Origin: an uncultured Collinsella sp.
GTDB lineage: Bacteria; Actinomycetota; Coriobacteriia; Coriobacteriales; Coriobacteriaceae
Direction of reading: 5' to 3'
DNA: 36,532 bases
NCBI GenBank assembly: GCA_900757465.1
Contig: CAAENY010000139.1
Span: 1 to 36,532, forward strand
Shown here one piece after another: positions 1 to 7,251 of this stretch. The translations under genes and the position numbers were made by a program. The notes beneath the pieces are model-generated. The model worked only from the letters and a program-made list of their open reading frames with translations. It did no database searches and was not told where the DNA came from. How positions within the stretch are numbered: the first letter of the stretch is position 1; each line of letters starts with the position of its first letter.

Positions 1-5
1 TCAAT

Positions 6-153
6 TGGTGCGGCGTATAGGATTCCGCGCATCCGCTGCGCGGATCCGCACCGGCTTCGCCCGCCTGCCGGCGGACTCGCCAGCTCGCTAAAAACGCTCC
101 GCGTTTTCTTTACGCTCGCTCCTTCGCAGGTTCAAGTCCCCGCGATGGGCCCA
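6..153. other. tRNA-flanked hairpin element A
   Basis: The left end (6-25) reads on the minus strand as the 3' end of a tRNA, from the T-loop to an encoded CCA, with acceptor strand ACGCCGC. It does not belong to the neighbouring tRNA-Leu. The right end (129-153) reads on the plus strand as another tRNA 3' end: a T-loop TTCAAGT, then a terminal CCA. Between them is a string of small hairpins with loops of 3-4 nt: 31-45, 61-74 and 91-107. No ORF fits. The layout matches the element at 6294-6434. Its nature is unknown; I infer a repeat family associated with tRNA 3' ends. Confidence 0.5.
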
Positions 154-156
154 TAA

Positions 157-186
157 CAAAAAAGCTCCCATTGCTGGGAGCTCTTT
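157..186 (-). terminator. Rho-independent terminator of tRNA-Leu
   Basis: On the minus strand an 8-bp stem, AGCTCCCA pairing with TGGGAGCT, is followed by a run of six T. It lies just beyond the CCA end of tRNA-Leu. Confidence 0.8.
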
Positions 187-193
187 CATTCAA

Positions 194-280
194 TGGTGCG
201 GGCGAAAGGACTTGAACCTTCATGGGGTTGCCCCCATACGGACCTGAACCGTACGCGTCTGCCAATTCCGCCACGCCCGC
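194..280 (-). tRNA. tRNA-Leu (anticodon CAG)
   Basis: This is an 87-nt class II tRNA with an encoded CCA (194-196). The acceptor stem is a perfect 7 bp, GCGGGCG with CGCCCGC. The anticodon loop TTCAGGT sits in a 5-bp stem (TACGG/CCGTA) and gives anticodon CAG, which reads CUG leucine codons. The long variable arm (GGGGGCAACCCC region) and the TTCAAGT T-loop are as expected for leucine tRNA. It lies downstream of tatD with its own putative promoter and a terminator on the far side. Confidence 0.97.
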
Positions 281-291
281 GTGCAGGAATT

Positions 292-320
292 AGAATAACG
301 GAGCGCCACCACGAACGCAA
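292..320 (-). promoter_or_regulatory. Putative promoter of tRNA-Leu
   Basis: On the minus strand there is a TTGCGT -35-like box (315-320), a 17-nt spacer and a TATTCT -10-like box (292-297). It ends about 12 nt before the first base of the tRNA, the right place for a tRNA promoter. The -35 match is weak. Confidence 0.5.
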
Positions 321-323
321 GAA

Positions 324-1241
324 CTATTTTTGAAAAAGTTTGCAGGCATTCTCCCAAGCGGCTTGCGCGATTGTTTCGGCGTCCTCACCAGTGCGATCGA
401 CACGGTCGTTAACCAGCGCGTTTGCCGTAATGGAGATCATTGCGGGCTCGCATTCAAGACCGCGAATGGGCTCCGGAGCCATATACGGGCAATCCGTCTC
501 GAACAAAATTCGATCGAGTGGGGTTGCCGCGAATGCCTCGCGCACGTCGTCGTTGCGCTTAAAGGTAGCCGCACCACCATAGGCGATATAGCAGCCCAGC
601 TCCGCAAAGCGCTCCATCGTGGCGCGGTCCTCGCCAAAGCAGTGCAGCACACAACCGGCCTGGGGCATGCCCACCTCACGAAGCACGTTGTAGGCGTCCA
701 CGTGCGAGGTGCGCTCCTGGTCCGTGTCCTCGTGACGCAGATGTAGCTCCACCGGCACGTTACGGCACACGGCAAGCTCGAGCTGGCGCGCCATGCAGTC
801 AATCTGCACGTTATGGGGTGCCGGCGCGATATCGTCGTCATAGTCCATGTGGTAGTCCAGGCCGATTTCGCCAATACCGGCGCATAAGGGATCATCGAGT
901 GCGGCAACGACCTGTGCGTGAACGTCGTCGGTATAGTCCGGCGCGCCATACGGATGCACGCCGGCAAGATACTTGATCTGCGGGATATCCTGCATCGGCA
1001 GAATCTCGCGCGTCAGCCAGTCGCTATAGTCCGTCACGCTGCGCTTGTCGGCGATGGGGTCGAGCATCGTCACCAACAGCTCGACGCCCGCGGCTTTGGC
1101 ACGCAGGAGCGTCTCGGGCACATCCTTGCCCCAGAACGAAAGCAGATGTGCATGCGTGTCGGCAAGCGGCGCCAAGGGCACGGGACAAGCAACCGTCTTC
1201 TTTTTCTTGGTAAACGTCACGCGTTCGGCATTAAGCATCAT
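324..1241 (-). CDS. tatD: TatD family hydrolase (metal-dependent DNase)
   Basis: A 305-residue TatD-type TIM-barrel hydrolase, a family of metal-dependent nucleases and deoxyribonucleases in the cytoplasm. Visible metal-site motifs are DTHAH (residues 28-32), GEIGLDYH (about 124-131), HLRHED, LHCFGED and FETDCPY, in the family order. The first 20 residues before the DTHAH strand are a lysine-rich extension. The start at 1241 is chosen because AGGAG lies 7 nt upstream. The start overlaps the last 11 nt of rsmA, so the two are translationally coupled. The rsmA-tatD pairing beside metG is common in Gram-positive genomes. Precise substrate unknown. Confidence 0.93.
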   Translation of the reverse strand: MMLNAERVTFTKKKKTVACPVPLAPLADTHAHLLSFWGKDVPETLLRAKAAGVELLVTMLDPIADKRSVTDYSDWLTREILPMQDIPQIKYLAGVHPYGAPDYTDDVHAQVVAALDDPLCAGIGEIGLDYHMDYDDDIAPAPHNVQIDCMARQLELAVCRNVPVELHLRHEDTDQERTSHVDAYNVLREVGMPQAGCVLHCFGEDRATMERFAELGCYIAYGGAATFKRNDDVREAFAATPLDRILFETDCPYMAPEPIRGLECEPAMISITANALVNDRVDRTGEDAETIAQAAWENACKLFQK

Positions 1242-2091
1242 GGATTAGCTCCTGGGCCAGGCGGACAAAGTCGGCAACATCAAGCGTCTCGGCGCGCGTA
1301 GTGGGCGCGATACCGCAAGCCTCAAAGGCGACATCGAGCACGTCCTTGGCAAAGCCGTTGGCGCTCATGGAATTGCGGATGGTCTTGCGGCGCTGGGCAA
1401 ATGCAGCGTCAATCACGCGGGCCACAAATTCGCGATCGAGTCCTTCGGGCACCACGCCGTCAACACGGTCGATACGCACGACGGCCGAGTCCACGTGCGG
1501 CGCCGGCATAAAGCAACGCGGCGGCACCTCAAAGCGACCCGTCACCTGCGCGTACAGGCCGAGCTTTGCCGTATAGCCGCCATAGGTCTTGTTGCCCGGC
1601 GCTGCGGCAATGCGATCGGCAACCTCCTTTTGCACCATGACGACGGCACGCTTGAGCGCCGGCATCGTCTGGAAGAACTGCAGGATGATTGTCGCCGCCA
1701 CGTTATAGGGCAAGTTCGCGACAAACACCGTGGGTTCACCACCGGCGGCCTGCTCAATCTGCTCCGGCGTCACTTTGAGCGCGTCGCCCATGATAAAGCG
1801 GAAGTTGGCATAGTCAGCGGCGTGAGCATCGAGCACCGGCTCGAGCTCGGGATCTGCCTCAATCGACGTAACGCACGCCGCCTCCTGCAGCAGGGCCAAC
1901 GTCAGCGTGCCGCAACCCGGGCCGACCTCGAGCACGCGCTCATCGCCCGCAAGCTCAGCGAGCTCACAGATACGTTCGATCACATGGTTGTCGATCAGGA
2001 AGTTCTGGCCCAGGCGATGCTTGGTCGCAAGGCCAAACTCCTCTAGCAGCTCCCTAGTTGCCGTGGGGTTTGCCAAAGGCGAAGTTGTCAT
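1231..2091 (-). CDS. rsmA: 16S rRNA dimethyladenosine transferase RsmA (KsgA)
   Basis: A 286-residue SAM-dependent enzyme that dimethylates the two adjacent adenosines in the 3'-terminal hairpin of 16S rRNA during 30S assembly. Sequence support: GQNFL (28-32), the SAM-binding motif I EVGPGCGTLT (55-64) and the catalytic NLPYN (126-130), all canonical. The length is normal for the family. The start is supported by AAGGAGG just upstream. It is the first gene of a two-gene unit with tatD, overlapping it by 11 nt. The metG terminator lies directly upstream, so a separate promoter is expected in the roughly 35-nt gap, but I could not identify one. Confidence 0.97.
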   Translation of the reverse strand: MTTSPLANPTATRELLEEFGLATKHRLGQNFLIDNHVIERICELAELAGDERVLEVGPGCGTLTLALLQEAACVTSIEADPELEPVLDAHAADYANFRFIMGDALKVTPEQIEQAAGGEPTVFVANLPYNVAATIILQFFQTMPALKRAVVMVQKEVADRIAAAPGNKTYGGYTAKLGLYAQVTGRFEVPPRCFMPAPHVDSAVVRIDRVDGVVPEGLDREFVARVIDAAFAQRRKTIRNSMSANGFAKDVLDVAFEACGIAPTTRAETLDVADFVRLAQELIHDA

Positions 2092-2124
2092 GGTTGCCTC
2101 CTTAACATGGTGGCTGCATCGTAA

Positions 2125-2160
2125 AGCAAAAGGGCATGGACCGTTGCGGCCATGCCCTTA
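2125..2160 (-). terminator. Terminator downstream of metG
   Basis: A perfect 10-bp stem (AAGGGCATGG / CCATGCCCTT, about 2130-2159) is followed on the minus strand by a short T-rich tail. It separates metG from rsmA. Confidence 0.75.
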
Positions 2161-2198
2161 CAGCTAAACAGCAAATTGCCGATATGGCGCGCAGCGGC

Positions 2199-3800
2199 TT
2201 AGCCCAGACGCGGGAACAGCGGATCGCCCTTCTCGACGGGTTGACCACCAGCAAGCAGGCCCCAAGCGCAAATGCCCTTGAGATCGTCGCTCGCGGCCTC
2301 GTCCTCGCAGGACAGGCGGCGCAGAGCCTCGGCAGAAGTCTGGGGCATGAGCGGCATCAGCAGGTGAGCGGCAATGCGGATGGCCTCGAGCAGGTTGTAG
2401 ATCACAAACGCCAGCTCGTCAGCCTTGGCCTCGTCCTTGGCAAGTGCCCAAGGCTCGGAGTCCTCGATGTAGTGGTTGGCGGCGTGGATGAGCTCCATGA
2501 CCTCGTCCTTGGCTCCACCGTAATCGAGCACGTCCATCTTGGCCATGTAGCGCTCGACCAGACCATCGGCGATCTTTGCCAGCGGATTGTCGAACGCATC
2601 GAACGATGCGGGCTTGGCGGGCGCGCAACCGTCAAAGTACTTGCCGCTCATGTTGAGCGAACGCGAGATAAGGTTGCCCCAGCTGTTGGCCAGGTCGGCG
2701 TTGTAGACCTGCTCCATGCGATCGAAGCTGATGGCACCGTCGGTACCGGGGACGACGTCGGTCATGAAGTAGTAGCGATAGCCCTCGACGCCCAACATGT
2801 CGATAACGTCCTGCGGAGCGATGGCGTTGCCGCGGCTCTTGGACATCTTCTCGGCCTTGCCGGTCTCGGCATTGCGCACGGTCAGGAAGCCGTGGGCAAA
2901 GACGTGCTCGGGCAGGGCCTCGCCGATGGCCATGAGCATGGCGGGCCAAATGACGCAGTGGAAGCGGATGATGTCCTTGCCCACGATGTGGAACTGCGCG
3001 GGCCAGCGATAGGCCAGCTCGGCACGCGCCTCGTCGGTGTCGACACCGTAGCCGACGGCCGTCATATAGTTGAGCAGCGCATCGAACCACACGTAGGTCA
3101 CGTGACCCTCGTCAAACGGGACCTGAATGCCCCAGTCAAAGCTCGTGCGGCTCACGGAAAGGTCGTTGAGGCCGCCCTCGACAAAGCTACGCACCTCGTT
3201 CATGCGGAACGCAGGCTCGACAAAGTCGGGGTGCTCGTCGTAAAGCTTGAGCAGCTTGTCCTGGAAAGCGGAAAGCTTAAAGAAGTAGGACTCCTCCTGC
3301 ACGCGCTCAAGCGGACGGTGGCAGTCGGGGCACAGGTGCTGGCCGACGCTGCCGTACTCCTCGTCGCCCTTCTGGACCTGCGTATCGGTGAAGTAGGTCT
3401 CGTCAGGCACGCAATACCAACCGTCGTAGCTGCCCTTATACAGGTAGCCGGACTCCTTCATGCGCTCCCACAGGTACTGCACGGCATGATGCTGGCGCGG
3501 CTCGGTGGTGCGGATGAAGTCGTCGTTGGAGATCTCGAGCTTGCTCCAAAGCTCCTTGAAGTGCGGAGCCTGGCTGTCGGTCCACTCCTGCGGCGTCATG
3601 TTGTGCTTGGCTGCGGCCTCGGCGACCTTCTCGCCGTGCTCGTCCATGCCGGTCAGGAACTTGACGTTATAGCCGGCGGAGCGACGATAACGGGCCTGAA
3701 CGTCGGCGATGATGGTGGAATAAGCCGTGCCCAGGTGCGGATCGGCGTTGACGTAGTAGATGGGCGTCGTGATAAAGAACGAAGGCTTGCTTTGATCCAT
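2199..3800 (-). CDS. metG: Methionyl-tRNA synthetase
   Basis: A 533-residue class I aminoacyl-tRNA synthetase that charges tRNA-Met in the cytoplasm. The HIGH-type signature is PHLGTAY (21-27) and the KMSKS loop is at 318-322 (EKMSKSRGN). A single CPDC knuckle at about 157-160 is what is left of the zinc-binding connective domain, so this is the one-knuckle type. It ends after the anticodon-binding helical domain and lacks the C-terminal Trbp111-like dimerisation domain seen in longer MetG proteins. GGAGG precedes the start by about 10 nt. It follows rsmI with a 69-nt gap, probably in the same transcript, and is closed by the terminator at 2125-2160. Confidence 0.97.
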   Translation of the reverse strand: MDQSKPSFFITTPIYYVNADPHLGTAYSTIIADVQARYRRSAGYNVKFLTGMDEHGEKVAEAAAKHNMTPQEWTDSQAPHFKELWSKLEISNDDFIRTTEPRQHHAVQYLWERMKESGYLYKGSYDGWYCVPDETYFTDTQVQKGDEEYGSVGQHLCPDCHRPLERVQEESYFFKLSAFQDKLLKLYDEHPDFVEPAFRMNEVRSFVEGGLNDLSVSRTSFDWGIQVPFDEGHVTYVWFDALLNYMTAVGYGVDTDEARAELAYRWPAQFHIVGKDIIRFHCVIWPAMLMAIGEALPEHVFAHGFLTVRNAETGKAEKMSKSRGNAIAPQDVIDMLGVEGYRYYFMTDVVPGTDGAISFDRMEQVYNADLANSWGNLISRSLNMSGKYFDGCAPAKPASFDAFDNPLAKIADGLVERYMAKMDVLDYGGAKDEVMELIHAANHYIEDSEPWALAKDEAKADELAFVIYNLLEAIRIAAHLLMPLMPQTSAEALRRLSCEDEAASDDLKGICAWGLLAGGQPVEKGDPLFPRLG

Positions 3801-3869
3801 GGGGTTTGTCCTCCAGAAAAACGTTGCATACAGGGGATGATTCTAGCGCAAGGGCTGGATATCCTCCAT

Positions 3870-4748
3870 CTATTGCATATCGAGCACCATGGCATAGACA
3901 TCGCGCTTGCGGCGCGAATACTTCTGAGACAGGCGCTTGGCCACCGCAGACGCGGGCTCTCCCTCCTCGAGCGCGGCGCGGATATCCTCGCGCAGAGCCT
4001 CGTCGGGATCCGCTGCCGCGGCGCCAACCGGCACGATACCGGCCTCCTCATCCTCGCTCGGCGGCGCGATGACCAGTGCAATCTCGCCCTTTACCTCGCC
4101 ACGAGCACGCAGCTCCTCGGCGAGCTGGACAGCTGGCCCGCGCAAGACCTCCTCGTGCAGCTTGGTGAGTTCGCGGCAGACGGCAACCTCACGTTGGGGA
4201 AAGACCTCCGCCACGGCCTCGAGCGTCGCCACGATGCGATGTGGAGACTCGTAGAAGATGAGTGCGCCGGGCACCACGGCAAGGCGCTGCAAACGGCGCA
4301 CGCGGTCACCGTGCTTTCGGCCCAAAAAGCCCTCGAAGAAAAAATGCTCGCAGGGAATGCCGGACGAAACGAGCGCCGTGACACAAGCAGAGGGCCCGGG
4401 AATAACTTCTACGGGCACATCGGCCTCACGTGCCGCCTCGACCAGCGTCTGGCCGGGATCGGACACGCTCGGCATGCCGGCGTCCGAGGCAAAGGCGAGG
4501 GTCTCCCCCGCCAGCAGACGGTCGACCAGGCCGGCGGCGCGGCTGGCGATCACATTCTCGTCGCAACGGACAAGCGGCTTGGAAATGCCCAGGTGCATCA
4601 GCAGCTTTGACGTCACACGCGTGTCTTCGCAGCAGATGGCATCGGCGGCGGCAAACGCCTCGCCAACGCGCGGGGACAGGTCGCCCAGGTTGCCGATGGG
4701 CGTGCCGACCACATAGAGTTTGCCCGTATGGGCGCTGTTTTGCGTCAT
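3870..4748 (-). CDS. rsmI: 16S rRNA (cytidine-2'-O)-methyltransferase RsmI
   Basis: A 292-residue member of the tetrapyrrole-methylase fold family that 2'-O-methylates C1402 (E. coli numbering) of 16S rRNA. Diagnostic stretches are the N-terminal VGTPIGNLGD, CEDTRVTSKLL, SDAGMPSVSDPG, the PGPSA turn and YESPHRI. The C-terminal part (KRLSQKYSRRKRDVY) is the usual helical tail. It begins 6 nt after the stop codon of the GH5-like gene, so the two are co-translated. Why a glycosidase-like gene should precede rsmI is not clear from sequence; it may just be a shared promoter. Confidence 0.96.
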   Translation of the reverse strand: MTQNSAHTGKLYVVGTPIGNLGDLSPRVGEAFAAADAICCEDTRVTSKLLMHLGISKPLVRCDENVIASRAAGLVDRLLAGETLAFASDAGMPSVSDPGQTLVEAAREADVPVEVIPGPSACVTALVSSGIPCEHFFFEGFLGRKHGDRVRRLQRLAVVPGALIFYESPHRIVATLEAVAEVFPQREVAVCRELTKLHEEVLRGPAVQLAEELRARGEVKGEIALVIAPPSEDEEAGIVPVGAAAADPDEALREDIRAALEEGEPASAVAKRLSQKYSRRKRDVYAMVLDMQ

Positions 4749-4754
4749 ATCAAC

Positions 4755-5816
4755 CTATTCAATCATGCCGCGCTCGAGCGTACCGAGCGCCGCGCGGGCG
4801 TCCCATGCTGCAATGCGCTTCTCGGTCTTCCACGTTTGGAAGAACCAACCGGCAGCCGGCGCAAACGAAGCCAGCTGATTGGCGATAAACACGCGCTCGT
4901 AGGCATTGCGGCCCTCGGGCGTAACCGACGAGTTGGCAAAGATCGCCGCGCCCGACCATTCGCCCACCAGCACGGGGAACCCAGTCGAAATCGCTTCTTT
5001 GAGCTCGCGCTTGTTGCGCGAAATCGCCGTCGTCAGCCCGCGGGGGCTCGTGATATCGAGCGCATACTCGTCACGGTAATGGTACAGGTGAAGGTCCATG
5101 TAGACGTTCTTGTACTTGGCGCCGCGCATAAAATGCTTCCACTCGCTGGGATGTCCCGAAGACGAAAAGACGACGATCTTATCCTCGGGCATATACGAAC
5201 GGACGAGCTCGTAGGCATCGCGATAGAAATTGCGCAGGTAGTGGGCCGGAATGCCATCCGTCATGGCAAAGAGACTCTTGCGGACACTCATCTGCGGCGT
5301 ATCCAGCAGCTCAATGCCCAGCAGGCTCTCGGCCTCGCCGTAACGCTCGGCCAAGCGCTCGAGCACGTCGAGTGCGACATGGCGGCCGTTAGTGGACGAA
5401 TGCCACTCGGCAACAGCCTCCGGCGTGGCGGGCGAATCGTTGGAATCGCCCTGGCCACCGGGCACAGTTGCCAGGTCAAGCAGCACGCGGATGTCGTACT
5501 TGGCAGCCCACTCAATTGCACGGTCGATGTAGTCGACAACCGAGATGTAGGACGCATCGGACTCCTGCGAGCCAAAGGCATACCAGGGCACCGGCAGACG
5601 CACGGCGTTGAGGCCGATCTGCGCCATGCGACGGAAATCGTCCTCGCTCACAAACGTCTCGTAATGACGGCGCATGCGCTCGTTATAGGCGGCGGTGCCC
5701 ATGGCCTCCTGCAGCTCGGCCGCGTTGGATGCACCGGTCGCCGCGTATAGCGACGGGGTCACCCAAGGCTCGGGAATAAACCAGCCAGAGAGATTAACGC
5801 CGAGTATCCTCTCCAT
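4755..5816 (-). CDS. GH5-like (exo-beta-1,3-glucanase-type) protein with altered acid/base site
   Basis: A 353-residue protein with the fold signature of glycoside hydrolase family 5, closest in feel to yeast-type exo-1,3-glucanases: GVNLSGWFIPEPWVTPSLY at the N-terminus, NAVRLPVPW (about 70-78), the HLYHY stretch (243-247) and VGEWSGA (284-290), whose E286 fits the nucleophile. The usual NEP motif is LDTP here (171-174), so the acid/base glutamate is replaced by T173. No signal peptide or membrane segment is seen, so it is probably cytoplasmic. The start at 5816 has AAGGGGG upstream; the frame continues back to 6206, but that extension runs through a palindromic repeat array and is not coding-like. 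It may be an inactive or repurposed glycosidase. Confidence 0.75.
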   Translation of the reverse strand: MERILGVNLSGWFIPEPWVTPSLYAATGASNAAELQEAMGTAAYNERMRRHYETFVSEDDFRRMAQIGLNAVRLPVPWYAFGSQESDASYISVVDYIDRAIEWAAKYDIRVLLDLATVPGGQGDSNDSPATPEAVAEWHSSTNGRHVALDVLERLAERYGEAESLLGIELLDTPQMSVRKSLFAMTDGIPAHYLRNFYRDAYELVRSYMPEDKIVVFSSSGHPSEWKHFMRGAKYKNVYMDLHLYHYRDEYALDITSPRGLTTAISRNKRELKEAISTGFPVLVGEWSGAAIFANSSVTPEGRNAYERVFIANQLASFAPAAGWFFQTWKTEKRIAAWDARAALGTLERGMIE

Positions 5817-5881
5817 CACTGCCCCCTTCGGATCGTGCAGGCCGAGCCTGCATCGTATTGCATAGGAAAAGTATCGTTTTG

Positions 5882-5921
5882 AGTATACCCGCGCGTGCGG
5901 ACAGACGACCGAACGGTCTGT
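5882..5921 (-). promoter_or_regulatory. Putative promoter and operator of the GH5-rsmI-metG unit
   Basis: On the minus strand a TATACT -10-like box (5882-5887) lies about 66 nt upstream of the GH5-like start. Just upstream is a 21-bp imperfect palindrome (5901-5921) with core GACCG-AA-CGGTC inside ACAGAC/GTCTGT arms. It would fall between the -10 and -35 regions. The shape suits a dimeric repressor such as a TetR-family protein; this is inference. Confidence 0.4.
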
Positions 5922-6005
5922 AAAGTGGCGCAAAAGCGGGAGGAATATCTGGGCGGGCCCGAGATGGCGCGCCGAGATGTACATATGCGCCGGAAGTAGG
6001 CGGCC

Positions 6006-6236
6006 GGAAAGCGCATCCCGTTTTTCGCAAAAGACTGGGATGCATTTTCCGTTCGAGGCCTCAATCGGAAAATGCATCCCGTTCTGAGCGCGAGATCTGG
6101 GACGCAGTTTCCGCCAAAGGCCGCAAAAGGAAAGCACGTCCCATTCTGACGCCGGATTCCGGGTCGCGCTTTCCCAAGCGACATCAAAGCGGAAAGCGCA
6201 TCCCACTCTGAAGCCAAATTCCGGGACGCAATTTCC
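6006..6236. repeat. Array of four 46-bp palindromic repeats, 62-bp period
   Basis: Four imperfect palindromes lie at 6006-6050, 6067-6112, 6129-6174 and 6191-6236. Each has arms GGAAA-nn-GCnTCCC and GGGAnGC-nn-TTTCC around a 17-18-nt centre, and the centres of units 2-4 share a TCTGA block. Exactly 16 nt separates each pair. The spacers are degenerate and share an AGGC or CAAA flavour. Units are about 70-80% alike, so this is a diverged tandem repeat, not a CRISPR. Read on the minus strand most arm mismatches become G-U pairs, hinting at a minus-strand RNA. The array fills the gap between the GH5-like gene and the tRNA-Phe region. Confidence 0.8.
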
Positions 6237-6248
6237 GCAGAGCCCTCG

Positions 6249-6311
6249 ATAAAAGAAAAGGACCCCTTTGCAGAGGTCCTAGTCAATTCAAGGTGGCGGG
6301 GAAGGGAATCG
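6249..6311 (-). repeat. 63-bp direct repeat, distal copy (tRNA-Phe 3' end plus terminator)
   Basis: This is base-for-base identical to 6435-6497. On the minus strand it contains the last 18 nt of tRNA-Phe (from mid T-loop to the discriminator base), the following spacer and the tRNA terminator hairpin with its T-rich tail. It has no tRNA body of its own. It is an att-site-like duplication. Confidence 0.9.
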
Positions 6312-6434
6312 CGTCCGCGCGCTGCGCGGACGGACCGCTGTGGCGCTTACGCGCCTTGCGAGCTGCGCTGGCAAACGCTTACGCGTTTACTCAGCTCCGC
6401 GCCCTCACGGGGTTCGATTCCATGTGGGGGCTGT
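6312..6434. mobile_element. tRNA-Phe-associated hairpin element B (possible miniature element)
   Basis: This 123-bp stretch lies between two identical 63-bp direct repeats. It holds a string of perfect small hairpins: 6312-6332 (9-bp stem), 6342-6355 (5 bp) and 6373-6388 (6 bp). Its right end (about 6405-6434) contains GGTTCGATTCC, a T-arm sequence facing the opposite way to the tRNA-Phe T-arm at the left junction, so the outer ends form an inverted pair of tRNA 3' ends. It cannot encode a protein. The layout of intact tRNA, insert, then partial tRNA copy is that of an element integrated at a tRNA 3' end. That it is mobile is inference. Confidence 0.5.
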
Positions 6435-6479
6435 ATAAAAGAAAAGGACCCCTTTGCAGAGGTCCTAGTCAATTCAAGG

Positions 6480-6497
<18 letters not shown>
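6435..6497 (-). repeat. 63-bp direct repeat, tRNA-proximal copy
   Basis: This is the second identical copy. Positions 6480-6497 are the true 3' end of tRNA-Phe and the rest is its downstream terminator region. Confidence 0.9.
6437..6465 (-). terminator. Terminator of tRNA-Phe
   Basis: The minus strand has an 8-bp stem (GGACCTCT with AGGGGTCC, one G-U pair) and a 4-nt loop, followed by TTTTCTTTT. The same terminator is duplicated at 6251-6279 within the distal repeat. Confidence 0.85.
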
Positions 6498-6552
<55 letters not shown>

Positions 6553-6584
6553 ATTTGAGTTGTGCCTTGTTTCAAGGCTTGATT

Positions 6585-6612
6585 AGTATAACCAAGGACG
6601 CGTTCCGGTCAA
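6585..6612 (-). promoter_or_regulatory. Promoter of tRNA-Phe
   Basis: On the minus strand TTGACC (-35, 6607-6612), a 16-nt spacer and TATACT (-10, 6585-6590) lie about 33 nt before the tRNA 5' end. Both boxes are close to the sigma-A consensus. Confidence 0.7.
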
Positions 6613-6675
6613 CCGAGAATTTTAAAAAAGTTTTTGAGCACAGCCTCGGTTCTATAAATCGGCACGTCAGAGGCA

Positions 6676-6963
6676 TCAGCCGGCAGCAAGAAGTTTTTCA
6701 CTCAGAGCCGCACGGGCAAACTCACTTGGCGTCATCCCCTCGGCAGCCGCCCGTCGACGAATGGCCTCCTTCATTCCCAGAGGAATCTTGACCGACAGCG
6801 TTGCCGTCCCCTCACCTGAGAGCGGGGGCCGTCCATGCACGATCCCACCAACGGTGTGTTCGCCATCCGGAAACTCTCCGCGCTCGTACGACTCGCACCA
6901 CGCGTCAATCATTTCATCCGTTACAACCTGACCATTAGCGGCCGTATACGTCTTGCCCATCAT
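6676..6963 (-). CDS. Ribbon-helix-helix antitoxin-like protein
   Basis: A 95-residue protein. The C-terminal half (about 54-95) looks like a ribbon-helix-helix DNA-binding domain: an ATLSVKIPLGMKEAIRRRA strand-helix, then AEGMTPSEFARAALSEKLL. The N-terminal half (YTAANGQVVTDEMIDAWCESYERGEFPDG) resembles the toxin-binding tail of type II antitoxins. It overlaps the upstream gene by 4 nt (ATGA), as expected of a toxin-antitoxin pair, with the antitoxin second. By analogy it would neutralise the partner and repress the operon. I infer this from layout and fold; no specific family name is claimed. Confidence 0.75.
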   Translation of the reverse strand: MMGKTYTAANGQVVTDEMIDAWCESYERGEFPDGEHTVGGIVHGRPPLSGEGTATLSVKIPLGMKEAIRRRAAAEGMTPSEFARAALSEKLLAAG

Positions 6964-7226
6964 CGACCCCTTTGCCGAGCCTGTTCAATCTCCTGCCAAA
7001 ATTTCTTCTGGACTGGAGACAAGGCATGAATGATAAGCCACCCACGGACAAGCTCGACCGCGACAAGCTCCACGCTTCGTCCGTCTGGGAGCCATCCAAT
7101 CGCAAGCCATCTCGGCGGCTCGTCCTTCGACTCGCGACGAATGCACTCAGTAACCGCAAGCCAAGCGCTAAGCACCTGCTTTTCCGTCAGGTGCTTTTTA
7201 GCGTTGGGGTGAATCTCAACATCCAT
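6960..7226 (-). CDS. Putative toxin of a type II toxin-antitoxin pair (BrnT-like)
   Basis: An 88-residue protein starting MDVEIHPNAKKH. The pattern of an early KH, a helix, then GWLPDGRSVELVAVELVRGWLIIHAL strands and a final helix resembles BrnT and related RelE-fold ribonuclease toxins, but similarity is weak. The start at 7226 is chosen because GGAGGAG sits about 8 nt upstream. It is followed with a 4-nt overlap by a ribbon-helix-helix protein. A 15-bp palindrome (7252-7266) lies 25 nt upstream. If it is a toxin, the likely target is mRNA in the cytoplasm. Could also be an uncharacterised partner of a regulator. Confidence 0.6.
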   Translation of the reverse strand: MDVEIHPNAKKHLTEKQVLSAWLAVTECIRRESKDEPPRWLAIGWLPDGRSVELVAVELVRGWLIIHALSPVQKKFWQEIEQARQRGR

Positions 7227-7251
7227 GCATCTTCTCCTCCATCTTACCCAA

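Noticed and set aside
2136..4610. Long plus-strand open frame of 824 codons opposite metG and rsmI
   Set aside because: It lies antisense to two certain genes, has low-complexity composition and no recognisable domain. It is a by-product of high GC at third codon positions.
5817..6206. N-terminal extension of the GH5-like protein by 130 codons
   Set aside because: It would translate the palindromic array, and the ATG at 5816 has a good ribosome-binding site and begins at the family's normal N-terminus.
6006..6236. CRISPR array
   Set aside because: Repeats are only about 70-80% alike, spacers are 16 nt and related to each other, and there are no cas genes.
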